Shown in pieces: positions 17,342-25,784 of a DNA stretch of 64,000 nucleotides. This DNA comes from Spirochaetia bacterium UBA5763 (GTDB lineage Bacteria > Spirochaetota > UBA4802 > UBA5550). The notes below the pieces were generated by a model that saw nothing but the letters and a program-made list of their open reading frames with translations, was not told where the DNA came from and searched no databases. How positions within the stretch are numbered: position 1 is the first letter of the stretch; every line of letters starts with the position of its first letter. The DNA is taken from the NCBI GenBank assembly GCA_002418835.1, contig DIEX01000019.1, positions 300,680-364,679 of the forward strand, in the 5' to 3' direction. The translations under genes were made by a program, and so were the position numbers.

Positions 17342-17385
17342 GAATTATAATTTCTTAAATTCTTCAGTTTTATAAATTATAATTC
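17342..17385. promoter_or_regulatory. Paired AT-rich palindromes in divergent promoter region
   Basis: The 10-bp palindrome AATTATAATT occurs twice (17343-17352 and 17375-17384), centres 32 bp apart (three helical turns), and flanking bases extend the two copies into inverted 12-bp arms. It lies in the 262-bp gap between the AraC-type gene and the acyl-CoA synthetase start. A shorter palindrome CACA-N4-TGTG follows near 17399. Possible operator for the AraC regulator; the AT richness makes chance similarity possible. Confidence 0.35.
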
Positions 17386-17493
17386 AGTGAGACATTATCA
17401 CAGTAATGTGTTAGAACCATACGGACGGTTTTTAGGCAAAGGTGATTAACTGAAAAAAAGTCACAATTATGACGTCCGGGAGGATTGAGAATC

Positions 17494-19335
17494 ATGAATA
17501 AAAGTATCGATTATGAAAAGGAGTTTCAGGATTTTCTGGCAAAAGATGATCATCTGGGTAAGATGGTTCACAAAAGAGCGGAGAAATTCGGTAATTCGAA
17601 AGTTGCTGTAAGACACAAAGCTTTCGGTCAGTGGGAGGAGTTCACATGGGGGAAATTCGTTGATATAATAGACCACTGTGCAATGGGCCTTCTTGAATAT
17701 GGAGTTAAAGAGCGGGAGTTTGTAGGTATCTTTTCGAATAACAGGGTGGAGTGGGCAGTAGCTGATTATGCCTGTTTTTCTATTAAAGCATGTTCCGTTC
17801 CTATCTACCAGTCGAACTCTGCTGAAGAATTAAAGTATATTGTTAATGATTGCGGTATCAGGATCCTCTTCGTTGAAAAACAGGACCATTATGACAAGGC
17901 GATAAAGATTCTCCCGGAAACTTCAGTGGAGAAAGTTATAATCATAGACCACAGAATCAATTACGATAAAAACAACAGCAAGGTTATTCTTTATAAAGAT
18001 TTTCTTGCTATGGGGAGTAAGAGCGGAAGGAAGGAGGAGGTTTATAAACTCCTTGAATCCGGTAAGACTGATGATCTCTCAACTCTTATCTATACATCAG
18101 GAACCACAGGGGAGCCGAAGGGAGTAATGCTTACACACAAGAACTGGCTTGCTATGCTCTTCGCCACAGGTTATTATATTCCGATTATTGAATCTGATGT
18201 TAACCTTGCTTTTCTCCCTCTGGCTCATGTATTTGAAAGAGCATGGAGCTATTTTATACTCTGCTGTAACGCACGCGTTGATTACTGCCACGAAGCCAAA
18301 CCTGAAGTACTTATGCAGTTCCTGCAGGAGTCCAAGCCTCACTATATGTGCAGTGTACCGAGACTATGGGAGAAGGTTTACGCGAAGGTTATGGACGGGG
18401 TAAGTCAGATGCCTCCGAAGAAACAGAAGATATTCAACTGGGCTCTCGAAGTGGGGAAAGAGGCCGCATACCTTAAAAAGGAACAGAAGCCTGTATCTTT
18501 CGGACTTAAGTTTAAACATAAAGTAGCGGACAAACTTATACTTCATAAAGTGAGAGACCTCTTCGGCGGGCGCAACAAGGTTTACAATTGCGGAGGTTCA
18601 GCATTCTCCGGTGAAATTTCCGAATTCTTCTTCAAGTGCGGAGTTCTTCTGTTGCAGGGGTATGGCATGACAGAGTGCTTTGTTATAACTGTTTCCAACC
18701 CCACAAGGAACAAGTTCGGCACATGCGGGCCTGTTGTTCCGCTTATGAAAGTAAGGATATCTGAAGAGGGAGAAATTCAGGCCACAAGTCCGAGTCAGAC
18801 CCAGGGGTACTGGAACAAGCCTGAGCTTACAAAGAATCTTTTTACTGAAGACGGCTGGGTGCGGACAGGTGATATCGGTCACATTGATGAAGAGGGTTAC
18901 CTTGTAATCACAGACAGGCTTAAGGATATGTTTAAGACCTCCGGGGGGAAATATGTGGCTCCTCAGCAGATCGAAACTTTACTCAAAGAGGATATTTTCT
19001 TTGAGCAGGCGGCAGCTATTGGTGATGGTAAAAATTTCGTATCAGCACTTATTGTTCCTTCATTTGAACAGCTTGAACTTTACTGTCAGAAACATGGCAT
19101 AAAGTATTCATCCAGAGAGGAGCTTGTGAAAAATCCTGAGATTATGAAACTCTACAGGGAGAGGATTGATGCAAGGACTGAGTCTCTGGGTCAGGTCGAG
19201 AAGGTGAAGAGGTTTACGCTTCTGCCGCAGGAGTTTTCACAGGAGAACGGCGAACTGACCCCTACATTTAAAATAAAACGAAAAGTGATTTCTGAAAGAT
19301 ATAAGGATACAATAAACTCCATGTACAGAGACTAG
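17494..19335 (+). CDS. Long-chain acyl-CoA synthetase (AMP-forming)
   Basis: 613 residues. I place the start at ATG 17494, 10 nt after GGGAGG; an in-frame TTG at 17485 is too close to that site. ANL-superfamily motifs: TLIYTSGTTGEPKGVMLTH (about residues 199-217), the YGMTE motif at QGYGMTECF (about 391-399), WVRTGDIG (about 454-461) and the ITDRLKDMFKTSGGKYVAP hinge (about 471-489). The insertion with FLPLAHVFERAWSYF and the long SVPRLWEKVYAKV region place it with the FadD15/FAA-like long-chain ligases. It activates fatty acids with ATP and CoA. A strong terminator follows at 19373. Confidence 0.9.
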   Translation: MNKSIDYEKEFQDFLAKDDHLGKMVHKRAEKFGNSKVAVRHKAFGQWEEFTWGKFVDIIDHCAMGLLEYGVKEREFVGIFSNNRVEWAVADYACFSIKACSVPIYQSNSAEELKYIVNDCGIRILFVEKQDHYDKAIKILPETSVEKVIIIDHRINYDKNNSKVILYKDFLAMGSKSGRKEEVYKLLESGKTDDLSTLIYTSGTTGEPKGVMLTHKNWLAMLFATGYYIPIIESDVNLAFLPLAHVFERAWSYFILCCNARVDYCHEAKPEVLMQFLQESKPHYMCSVPRLWEKVYAKVMDGVSQMPPKKQKIFNWALEVGKEAAYLKKEQKPVSFGLKFKHKVADKLILHKVRDLFGGRNKVYNCGGSAFSGEISEFFFKCGVLLLQGYGMTECFVITVSNPTRNKFGTCGPVVPLMKVRISEEGEIQATSPSQTQGYWNKPELTKNLFTEDGWVRTGDIGHIDEEGYLVITDRLKDMFKTSGGKYVAPQQIETLLKEDIFFEQAAAIGDGKNFVSALIVPSFEQLELYCQKHGIKYSSREELVKNPEIMKLYRERIDARTESLGQVEKVKRFTLLPQEFSQENGELTPTFKIKRKVISERYKDTINSMYRD

Positions 19336-19372
19336 TGCTCATCTTAAACCGGTGAACAGATTTTTATTCAGC

Positions 19373-19399
19373 GCTGCCCGTATGGGCAGCTTTTTTTTT
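19373..19399 (+). terminator. Rho-independent terminator of the acyl-CoA synthetase gene
   Basis: GCTGCCC and GGGCAGC pair across a 4-nt loop, followed directly by nine T residues, 37 nt after the stop codon. Confidence 0.92.
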
Positions 19400-19425
19400 C
19401 GCGAATGAGGAGTTGATGCATTTTT

Positions 19426-20181
19426 TTATCTTGGTTTCCAGACACTCTTCATCCGCACCAGGTCTTTTGCGCCTGTGCTGTCGGTGATTGCATGATGGAA
19501 CACTCCATCTTCATCACATTTTACAGCTTTTGAAATTATTGTATCACCGAAGTTTGCTTCAGCCCTGAAGTTTATATCTATCTCATGAAGTGAATGGCTC
19601 TTCAGAAAATCGAAGGGGAGAGCTTCCGCGCACCACTGGATATATTTGACATTATTCACATGGCGGTAAAGATCACAGTCGAAGTATCTCACGCTGATGT
19701 TTATCTCATGATCTGCTTTTTCAATCAGCGGTAATTTTTCAAAGTCATGTGGAAGAGCGGGCTCTCTGTCAAGTGTCTGCACTCTGTTTGTATCAAGATC
19801 CAGTGTCACGCCTGTTCTCTCCTTCATACTGAAAGAAACTGCTGAGTTTATCCCTTTTCCGATTGTATTACCGGAGCTGTCGAATAGTCCGAAATTCCGT
19901 ATAATATATTTATCCTTTATAGGCGAAAGCCATGATTCTATTCTTATTGTCTCATGCCAGTTCGGAAGGCGATCAAGTTTTACATGAAGACGTGTAAGCA
20001 CAAAAATAATATCAGAATTATTAATACCAGCATCTTTTGTTATAATCATACCGTGTGTGATCCCTATATCCTGCAGGTAGTTGCAGATTAGCATCATTGT
20101 TGACGAGACATTGACATCAAGGTCGTACACATTTACGGTATAGTTTTTCTCTGTTAATGAGATATTATTTATTACATTCAT
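19426..20181 (-). CDS. Acyl-ACP thioesterase (FatA/FatB-type double hotdog)
   Basis: 251 residues, the usual length for bacterial acyl-ACP thioesterases. First hotdog: DVNVSSTMMLICNYLQDIG and LPNWHETIRIESWLSPI with the conserved W and the following YIIRNFGLFDSSGN. Second hotdog: VRYFDCDLYRHVNNVKYIQWCAEALP (partly: DLYRHVNNVKYIQW, about residues 170-183), where the D..HVNN..Y.QW block is the family active-site signature. It releases free fatty acids from acyl-ACP. It converges on the acyl-CoA synthetase gene, which could reactivate the product, but they are on opposite strands. Confidence 0.88.
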   Translation of the reverse strand: MNVINNISLTEKNYTVNVYDLDVNVSSTMMLICNYLQDIGITHGMIITKDAGINNSDIIFVLTRLHVKLDRLPNWHETIRIESWLSPIKDKYIIRNFGLFDSSGNTIGKGINSAVSFSMKERTGVTLDLDTNRVQTLDREPALPHDFEKLPLIEKADHEINISVRYFDCDLYRHVNNVKYIQWCAEALPFDFLKSHSLHEIDINFRAEANFGDTIISKAVKCDEDGVFHHAITDSTGAKDLVRMKSVWKPR

Positions 20182-20370
20182 GGTTGTAACCCTTATAAAA
20201 ATTAAACTGTAGTTAGATTTTTATAATGTATATTAAATTGCAAGCGTTATTTGGGAAGCCATGCAGGAACATCCTCTGAAGTTATTAACTGCTGTGTATT
20301 TGTGTGTGATCAAAGTTATGAAGATCACTGTTCTTTCTGATTCAAAATTATTTTTTTCAAGTAATTGTTT

Positions 20371-20401
20371 TGCTGTTGCATTTCCTGGAAATGCAACAGC
20401 A
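20371..20401. promoter_or_regulatory. 31-bp perfect palindrome in the gap between oxidoreductase and thioesterase genes
   Basis: Two 15-bp arms (TGCTGTTGCATTTCC and its reverse complement) flank a single T. It stands 69 nt past the oxidoreductase stop and 190 nt upstream of the thioesterase start. No T-run follows on either strand, so it is either an RNA-stabilising hairpin, an atypical terminator or a protein-binding site. The rest of the 288-bp gap shows nothing I recognise. Confidence 0.6.
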
Positions 20402-20469
20402 TGAAAAGTTCAGATGTAAATTTCTCCCCCGTTTTTCATGGAGGAGGTACCCTGAAAAGAAGAGGGACG

Positions 20470-22707
20470 TTACAGCTTCTCCACCCTGCATGGAATATAC
20501 CTGTGAAATGGAGTACCGGCAAACCTGTCCCTGTGAGTGTTTTTTGCAAGCCTGTTGGCATTGGCGCCGTAAGCCTTGCCCTGATATTCAAGGCCGAATC
20601 CATGAGGAATCATAACATATTTACGGCACGTCTGGTCTGTTACTTCAAGTTCGATTTTTACATATCCGGCTTCAGTTGATACTCTGACCATATCTCCATC
20701 TTTCAGTCCGAGCTGATCAGCATCAGCAGGATTCATTATGCATGTACAGTCCCTTTTCCCTTGGTTCCACTCCGGATTTCTCATTAACGTGTTGGCGTTA
20801 TATGGTATGTGTCTTCCTGAAGAAAGGATAAATGGAAATTTAGCATCCAACTCAAGTTCTTTCCTTTCTCTTTCAGTTTCAATCTCGGATAGCCACTCTT
20901 TCATTTCGGGAATATAAACATTCACTTTTTTATCCTCGGTGCTGAGGTCGGAAAAGTTATCTTCAGGATCTGATTTACCGATCCAGAGGCCTTCAGGGTG
21001 GTCAAGAATTGCTTTGAAAATTTCTTCTCCAAGAAGCGGCCCCTTGTTGAATCCGGCACGTTCTGCGGCTTTTTTGAAACTTCCCGGTGCCGTCATGAGC
21101 ATTGCCCAGAGATTCGCAAGGTTTCCCGATCCTAGTTCTTTCCCGAGAGTTTTTGCAACTATAAACGGCATAGATTTAAGAGCTGAAGGATTGGATTTAC
21201 CGTAATTCATAAGTTCCATTCCAAATTTAAGCCTGTTCTCTTTTGCTGCTGTGTAAAGGGCTTCAGGTATTTCAGGGATGAATCCCATTTTATCTGCAAT
21301 ACGCATATGAATTTCACCAAGTTCGATCTGCTCACCTTCAGGTTCAACTACGGGACGCCTCATCTGAAAATATATGTCGGGCCATGTCCACGGGAAGAAT
21401 GTTCCGTCCCACGATTCATAACCTGTTTTAGCAGGGAGAATATAATGCGCAAGCTGAGCTGTCTCTGTCATTGCGATTTCACAGACAACCAGCAGCTCTA
21501 GATTTGAAAAGGCCTCCTCATAAGCTGTTGTATCCGCGAATGAGCGGAGCGGGTTGCTCTGGCAGCACATAACAGCCCGCAGTCTATCCGGGTTGTTGCT
21601 CTTTATCTCCTCCGGCATTACATTGGGGGGAAAAAGTCCGCACAGAGCAGGGTATCCGGTTTCAACTGTGCGCCATGTTTTCTCGTCACGCTCATCATTG
21701 TGACCTGTTATAGGCATGAGCATCCCGGGAATAACATTTCCACCCGGTACACAGAAGTTACCGGTAATAGTGAAAAGAATTATTTCAAGGTATGATGTCA
21801 GCGTACTGTGCCTGTTCATGTAAACGCCGAGGTCAGGATGATATGCCGCTTTTCTTATTTTAAGCTGTCTGCAGATCTCTTTAACCTGTTCATAATCGAG
21901 TTCACAGAATTCAATTGCCGCTTTGGCATCGAATCCGGTAAACCAGTTTTTTATATCCTCAAATCCTGAAACATGGTTTTTGATATACTCATCATCCACC
22001 CATCCCTCATTTATAACTATTGCAATCATTGCTTTTGTGAGCAGGGCATCTGTCCCGGGTTTAATCGCAAGGTGGATGTCGGCGAGCTCCGCTGTTTCAG
22101 ACTTCCGGGGATCAATGATCACAAGCAGCTTGTCCGGGTCCTTGGCGAATTCCCTGAGAAATAACGGAGCCCGGGGTATCTGGTGGCTCACCATCCCGTT
22201 CCATCCGATACCCACAAGCATGTCGCAGTTGTGTTCATCTGGAATGGTAAATTTATACTGTTTTCCTGTGGCTCTCCCGTGCGCCCAGAACTGGCCCGTA
22301 AGCTCCTGCGCTATGGCATTGTAGTAATACTTTGATCCCAGGGCTTTCATAAGAGTGACACCTGATGCAGCCTCAAAGTGACAGCCCTGGCCCCCTCCAC
22401 CCATGTATGCGTAGGACCTTGGCCCGTTCTTCTCAATTATATCTTTCAGTTTCGCAGCGATTTCATCAATGGCCTGCTCCCACGAAATTGCTTCAAATCC
22501 CTTTCCCGCCCGTTTTAGAGGATATTTCAGCCTATCATCATGGTGCTGGTGATACATAATATTCATCCCTTTGCGGCAGACATACCCTTTGCTGCGCGGA
22601 TTGTCCTTGTCACCTCTGACTTTAATGATACGGTTGTTTTCAACTTCCACTTCAAGGCCGCAATTCTGCGCGCATAGTACGCATCCTGTTTTTTTCCATT
22701 TACCCAT
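20470..22707 (-). CDS. Molybdopterin-dependent oxidoreductase (DMSO reductase family)
   Basis: 745 residues from ATG 22707, chosen because AGGAGG stands 6 nt before it; the open frame extends 20 codons further. The N-terminus has a [4Fe-4S] site CVLCAQNC (residues 9-16) with the fourth Cys in GYVCRKGM. Next come the Mo-bisMGD domains: DMLVGIGWNG, LLVIIDPRKSETAELADIHLAIKPGTDALL, YILPAKTGYESWDGTFFPW and a C-terminal molydopterin-binding domain with SSGRHIPYNANTLMRNP and VMIPHGFGL. No twin-arginine signal is present, so it is probably cytoplasmic. The protein-derived Mo ligand cannot be fixed by eye. Substrate unknown. The upstream PadR gene probably controls it. Confidence 0.85.
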   Translation of the reverse strand: MGKWKKTGCVLCAQNCGLEVEVENNRIIKVRGDKDNPRSKGYVCRKGMNIMYHQHHDDRLKYPLKRAGKGFEAISWEQAIDEIAAKLKDIIEKNGPRSYAYMGGGGQGCHFEAASGVTLMKALGSKYYYNAIAQELTGQFWAHGRATGKQYKFTIPDEHNCDMLVGIGWNGMVSHQIPRAPLFLREFAKDPDKLLVIIDPRKSETAELADIHLAIKPGTDALLTKAMIAIVINEGWVDDEYIKNHVSGFEDIKNWFTGFDAKAAIEFCELDYEQVKEICRQLKIRKAAYHPDLGVYMNRHSTLTSYLEIILFTITGNFCVPGGNVIPGMLMPITGHNDERDEKTWRTVETGYPALCGLFPPNVMPEEIKSNNPDRLRAVMCCQSNPLRSFADTTAYEEAFSNLELLVVCEIAMTETAQLAHYILPAKTGYESWDGTFFPWTWPDIYFQMRRPVVEPEGEQIELGEIHMRIADKMGFIPEIPEALYTAAKENRLKFGMELMNYGKSNPSALKSMPFIVAKTLGKELGSGNLANLWAMLMTAPGSFKKAAERAGFNKGPLLGEEIFKAILDHPEGLWIGKSDPEDNFSDLSTEDKKVNVYIPEMKEWLSEIETERERKELELDAKFPFILSSGRHIPYNANTLMRNPEWNQGKRDCTCIMNPADADQLGLKDGDMVRVSTEAGYVKIELEVTDQTCRKYVMIPHGFGLEYQGKAYGANANRLAKNTHRDRFAGTPFHRYIPCRVEKL

Positions 22708-22729
22708 AAATCCTCCTGTTAACGTCCCT

Positions 22730-23284
22730 TTATCTTTTTTTAGTTTTACCCGGAAAGTGGGCTTCAAGTTCTTTAAGCCAGTTCAGTCTTGTCTCCTGGT
22801 TCATAATGCAGTATTTCAGAACGAGAAGATTTAACTGGTCCATTTTCCGTTCTGACATATCTTTATATGCTTTATTAAAATCATCAAGGGTTGATTCAGC
22901 CTCTTTAATCCGGTATTTTATTTTTTCAGAAGCTGCGGCTTTCTCCAGGAATTTAAAATACATCGATTTGTTGAGAAATTCATCTTTTCGTATCATCTCG
23001 TATCTGAATGCTCTATCCTCACCTTCACTGCCAGTGAGCCACGATAAAAATTCCTCCCGACCTTTGTCTGTTATATGGTAGTTATGCCTGTTGGGGCCTG
23101 ATTCCCTGTATTCAATCTCCTTGCGGATAAGTTCTTCATCAGTCATTTTTTTAAGTAACGGGTATAGCTGCCCGTCGTTGATTCCGAACTCCTCAAGTAT
23201 TTTTGTCAGGAAGTCCGATCGGAGAGAATAACCGTGTGCCGGCCCCCTCATCAAAGCTCCAAGAATCATGTGTTTTGTAGCCAT
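22730..23284 (-). CDS. PadR-family transcriptional regulator
   Basis: 184 residues. The N-terminal winged helix is typical: MILGALMRGPAHGYSLRSDF (residues 6-25, GYxLxxxL pattern), then FGINDGQLYPLLKKMTDEELI (about 34-54, DGQLYPxLxxL) and GPNRHNYHITDKGREEFLSWL (partly: YHITDKGREEFL, about 69-80). The C-terminal helical domain (about 95-184) is of the Vir_act_alpha_C type and mediates dimerisation. It lies 22 nt upstream of the molybdopterin oxidoreductase start, so the two are one operon, and it has a perfect palindrome in its own leader, suggesting autoregulation. Confidence 0.9.
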   Translation of the reverse strand: MATKHMILGALMRGPAHGYSLRSDFLTKILEEFGINDGQLYPLLKKMTDEELIRKEIEYRESGPNRHNYHITDKGREEFLSWLTGSEGEDRAFRYEMIRKDEFLNKSMYFKFLEKAAASEKIKYRIKEAESTLDDFNKAYKDMSERKMDQLNLLVLKYCIMNQETRLNWLKELEAHFPGKTKKR

Positions 23285-23291
23285 ATATTCT

Positions 23292-23325
23292 CTCTTATAT
23301 ACCTTACTAATAAGGTATATAAGAG
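23292..23325 (-). promoter_or_regulatory. Perfect 15-bp inverted repeat, PadR operator candidate
   Basis: Arms CTCTTATATACCTTA and TAAGGTATATAAGAG, separated by CTAA, begin 8 nt upstream of the PadR start codon and cover the ribosome site and probably the -10 region. Position and perfect symmetry fit a dimer-binding autoregulatory operator. Confidence 0.75.
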
Positions 23326-23377
23326 TTTATGTATTTTATGTCAAGATTAATTTTAGAATAAAGGAGGGTGTATATTA

Positions 23378-24040
23378 TTACAAATTTTCATCGTATGGTT
23401 TATTAAAACTTTTATCCAGGGCGTTATTTTTTTTCATCATTCCGTCCCATAGAAAGTTGTTTACCATGGGGATTACCTGCTTAAGGTTTTCAGGAGTCAG
23501 GTGCTCCGGGTGTGCAAGCTTGGCAAGTATTACTGAGTCAAGCTCACCGCTCTCTCCATATGCTTTTCCGAGCTGGTAAAAACGCTGAAAAACTTTTTCA
23601 ACCAGAGCGGGGGGCTGCACTGTGAGGCCTTCGCATCCCCCTTTTAGGATCGTTCCGCTAAACATACATCCGAGTCTTTTTACAAGTTTTTCACAATAGC
23701 GGGCAACAAATCTTGTGTGGTGAGTCTCGGGGAATCCGCACTGTGTCATGAACATCAGCCTGAGTGAGGGATTTTTACCTTTCAGAGGTTCAAATGACTC
23801 AATGAGTTCCTTCACTGAACCGGGCATTGCGTCAACATAGAGAGGGAAGGCGATCAGGAGCCTCTCCGCGTCCAGAAACATCTCCCTCTCTTTTGTAAAT
23901 TCCGGCCTGCCTTTAATCGAGTTAACTGTTTCAACACTGTTCCCCTCTGTTTCAAGAAAACCTTTAATGAAGTATTCCAGCAGTTTTTCTGTGTTTCCTG
24001 AGGCTCCTCTCGGGGAACCATTAATAATTGATAATCGCAT
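23378..24040 (-). CDS. Flavodoxin-fold NAD(P)H-dependent oxidoreductase
   Basis: 220 residues. The flavodoxin-like FMN site is at INGSPRGASGNTEKLLEYF (about residues 5-23), and the second loop at RLLIAFPLYVDAMPGSVKELIE (partly: FPLYVDAMPGSVKE, about 68-81). It lacks the cysteine cluster of its neighbour. Such proteins use FMN to reduce quinones, nitro compounds or other small acceptors; the substrate is not readable. It overlaps the upstream flavoprotein gene by 20 nt, so both are translated from one message. Confidence 0.8.
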   Translation of the reverse strand: MRLSIINGSPRGASGNTEKLLEYFIKGFLETEGNSVETVNSIKGRPEFTKEREMFLDAERLLIAFPLYVDAMPGSVKELIESFEPLKGKNPSLRLMFMTQCGFPETHHTRFVARYCEKLVKRLGCMFSGTILKGGCEGLTVQPPALVEKVFQRFYQLGKAYGESGELDSVILAKLAHPEHLTPENLKQVIPMVNNFLWDGMMKKNNALDKSFNKPYDENL

Positions 24041-24566
24041 TAACTGCCTCCTCTGCCGGTGAATTTGTGAGTTTTAAAAATTTTAATGAACTCTGAAGAT
24101 TTATCGCAGCCCTGAGAAAAATTTCATTAATTATTTCAATATCCTCTTCGTCAGTGTCTCCCGACTTTTCCAGAAGCAGAGCAAGTTGAGGATACTTTTT
24201 ATATCTTTTCATGTGATGTACTTCCCCCCCTACATCTTCAAGATACGGATGTATGAGCGGAATAATCCTGTCCAGGGCGTTTTTAACAAGTGCGGCAGGA
24301 TAACCCATAATTACCGGAGAGGCAAGCACTACAATGTCCGCAGCGAGGAATTCTCTGCAGAGCGTGTCTCCGTCATCTTTAAACACGCAGAGCCCCGGAG
24401 TCTTTACCCAGCAGTTGAAGCACCCCCTGCATGGAGAATAATTCATATCCCGGAGAACCAGCTCCCCGGCTTCGTGTCCAGTCGCTTCAACAGAATTCAT
24501 TACTGAACGGATATAGCTGTTCATTGCTGAGCCCGCACTGCTTCCGTTCATAAAAAGAATTTTCAT
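24021..24566 (-). CDS. Iron-sulfur-flavoprotein-like NADPH-dependent FMN reductase
   Basis: 181 residues from ATG 24566; the upstream in-frame ATG contains the ribosome site GGAGG itself and is rejected. The flavodoxin fold starts MKILFMNGSSAGSAMN. The CRGCFNCWVKTPGLC block (about residues 46-60) resembles the cysteine motif of Methanosarcina-type iron-sulfur flavoproteins, and VLASPVIMGYPAALVKNALDR (about 77-97) is the second FMN loop. It forms an operon with the following flavoprotein gene. Tandem palindromes stand just upstream. Confidence 0.82.
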   Translation of the reverse strand: MKILFMNGSSAGSAMNSYIRSVMNSVEATGHEAGELVLRDMNYSPCRGCFNCWVKTPGLCVFKDDGDTLCREFLAADIVVLASPVIMGYPAALVKNALDRIIPLIHPYLEDVGGEVHHMKRYKKYPQLALLLEKSGDTDEEDIEIINEIFLRAAINLQSSLKFLKLTNSPAEEAVNAIINY

Positions 24567-24594
24567 AGCCGCCTCCATATAAAATGATTATTAA

Positions 24595-24641
24595 ATAACA
24601 CTTGTTACTCGATAAGTAATTTATAGATAACAGATGTTATT
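24595..24641 (-). promoter_or_regulatory. Tandem operator-like palindromes upstream of the flavoprotein operon
   Basis: TAACA-CT-TGTTA (24596-24607) and ATAACA-GA-TGTTAT (24627-24640) share the pattern TAACANNTGTTA, centres 32 bp apart, i.e. three turns on one face. A different small inverted repeat TTACT-N5-AGTAA lies between them (24605-24619). Placed 30-75 nt upstream of the flavoprotein start and also upstream of the divergent aldo/keto reductase gene, they could control both directions. Confidence 0.6.
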
Positions 24642-24725
24642 TGTCAACCATAAATAAGAATTATTTGATTGCCAATAATTGTATCTGTCATTAATTCTGT
24701 TATACAGCAATAAGAGAGGGACAAA

Positions 24726-25664
24726 ATGAAAACTAGAAAACTCGGCAGCAGCGATTTATATGTAACAGAACTTATACTTGGTACCTGGGCCATAGGCGGA
24801 ACGATGTGGAGTGACTATGATGAAGCCGGTGCTAAAGAGGCAATTAAAGCTTCAATTGACAGCGGCATAAATTGTATTGACACAGCCCCTGCTTACGGCG
24901 GCGGCCATGCGGAGGAGCTTATCGGTGATGTCATCGCGGGTATAAGAGATAAGCTTATCATTGCAACAAAGTGCGGACTTAATATCGAGGGGCGATACGA
25001 AAAGCTACTCACTCCGGAATTTATCATGCATGATCTTGAAATGTCTCTTAAAAGGCTTAAGACAGACTATGTTGACCTTTACCAGATACACTGGCCTGTT
25101 AATGATGTGCCGATTGCGGTTTCGATGGAAGCACTGATGAAGGCGAAGGAGCAGGGGAAGGTAAGGTATATCGGAGTATGCAATTTTTCCGGTAAAGAGC
25201 TTGATGACGCAATCAACTGCGGAGAGGTGGTCTCTCTACAGCCGAACTATTCTCTTCTTGAACGTGAGATAGAAAAAGATCAGATGAAAGTTTGCGAAAA
25301 GAGCGGTGTAAGCATAATTTCTTACGGGTCACTTGCCGCTGGTATGCTTACCGGTAAATATAAAGAGCATCCTGTTTTTAAAAAGGGGGATGCGAGAAAC
25401 TTTTTCTACAGATTTTTTAAGAAGGAGTACTGGCCTGCGGTGAGAGAGGTCGTTGATGAAGTGGAACTTGTTGCTGATAAGTACGGCGCTAAGCCGGGGC
25501 ATGTTGCAATCGCGTGGATACTCTCCCATCCGTCAGTGGCAGGAGCCATTTTCGGAGCGCGGGATGCCGATCAGGTAAAGGATAACCTCGGCGGTGCTGC
25601 TCTCACTCTTTCAAAAGATGATATTGATTCGCTGAATAAAATTTCAGAGCATATTTACGGGTAG
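24726..25664 (+). CDS. Aldo/keto reductase
   Basis: 312 residues. The TIM-barrel family motifs are clear: GINCIDTAPAYGGGHAEELIGD (partly: IDTAPAYGGGHAEELIG, about residues 51-67) with catalytic Asp and Tyr, IATKCGL with catalytic Lys (about 79-85), YVDLYQIHWP with catalytic His (about 115-124), and the NADPH-binding C-terminal loop GAIFGARDADQVKDNL (about 278-293). It reduces aldehydes or ketones with NADPH. Good ribosome site GAGAGGG. Divergent from the flavoprotein operon, sharing the palindrome-rich promoter region. Confidence 0.92.
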   Translation: MKTRKLGSSDLYVTELILGTWAIGGTMWSDYDEAGAKEAIKASIDSGINCIDTAPAYGGGHAEELIGDVIAGIRDKLIIATKCGLNIEGRYEKLLTPEFIMHDLEMSLKRLKTDYVDLYQIHWPVNDVPIAVSMEALMKAKEQGKVRYIGVCNFSGKELDDAINCGEVVSLQPNYSLLEREIEKDQMKVCEKSGVSIISYGSLAAGMLTGKYKEHPVFKKGDARNFFYRFFKKEYWPAVREVVDEVELVADKYGAKPGHVAIAWILSHPSVAGAIFGARDADQVKDNLGGAALTLSKDDIDSLNKISEHIYG

Positions 25665-25727
25665 AGATTTCAGGCGCGGATTTATTTTCAGCATATTGCC
25701 GGGTCTACCGGAATATTCTAAATAGTA

Positions 25728-25784
25728 AGTATCAGCAGATTCCGGCGGAAGTGATAACGAATAGCCGGAATCCGCTGATGCTAC
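25728..25784. repeat. Long hairpin repeat overlapping the 3' end of the MscS gene
   Basis: GTATCAGCAGATTCCGGC and GCCGGAATCCGCTGATGCTAC are near-perfect inverted arms around a 17-nt loop, between convergent genes. The right arm contains the stop codon of the MscS-like gene. It shares the ATTCCGG theme with the elements at 32471 and 37892. It may also terminate both transcripts. Confidence 0.65.
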
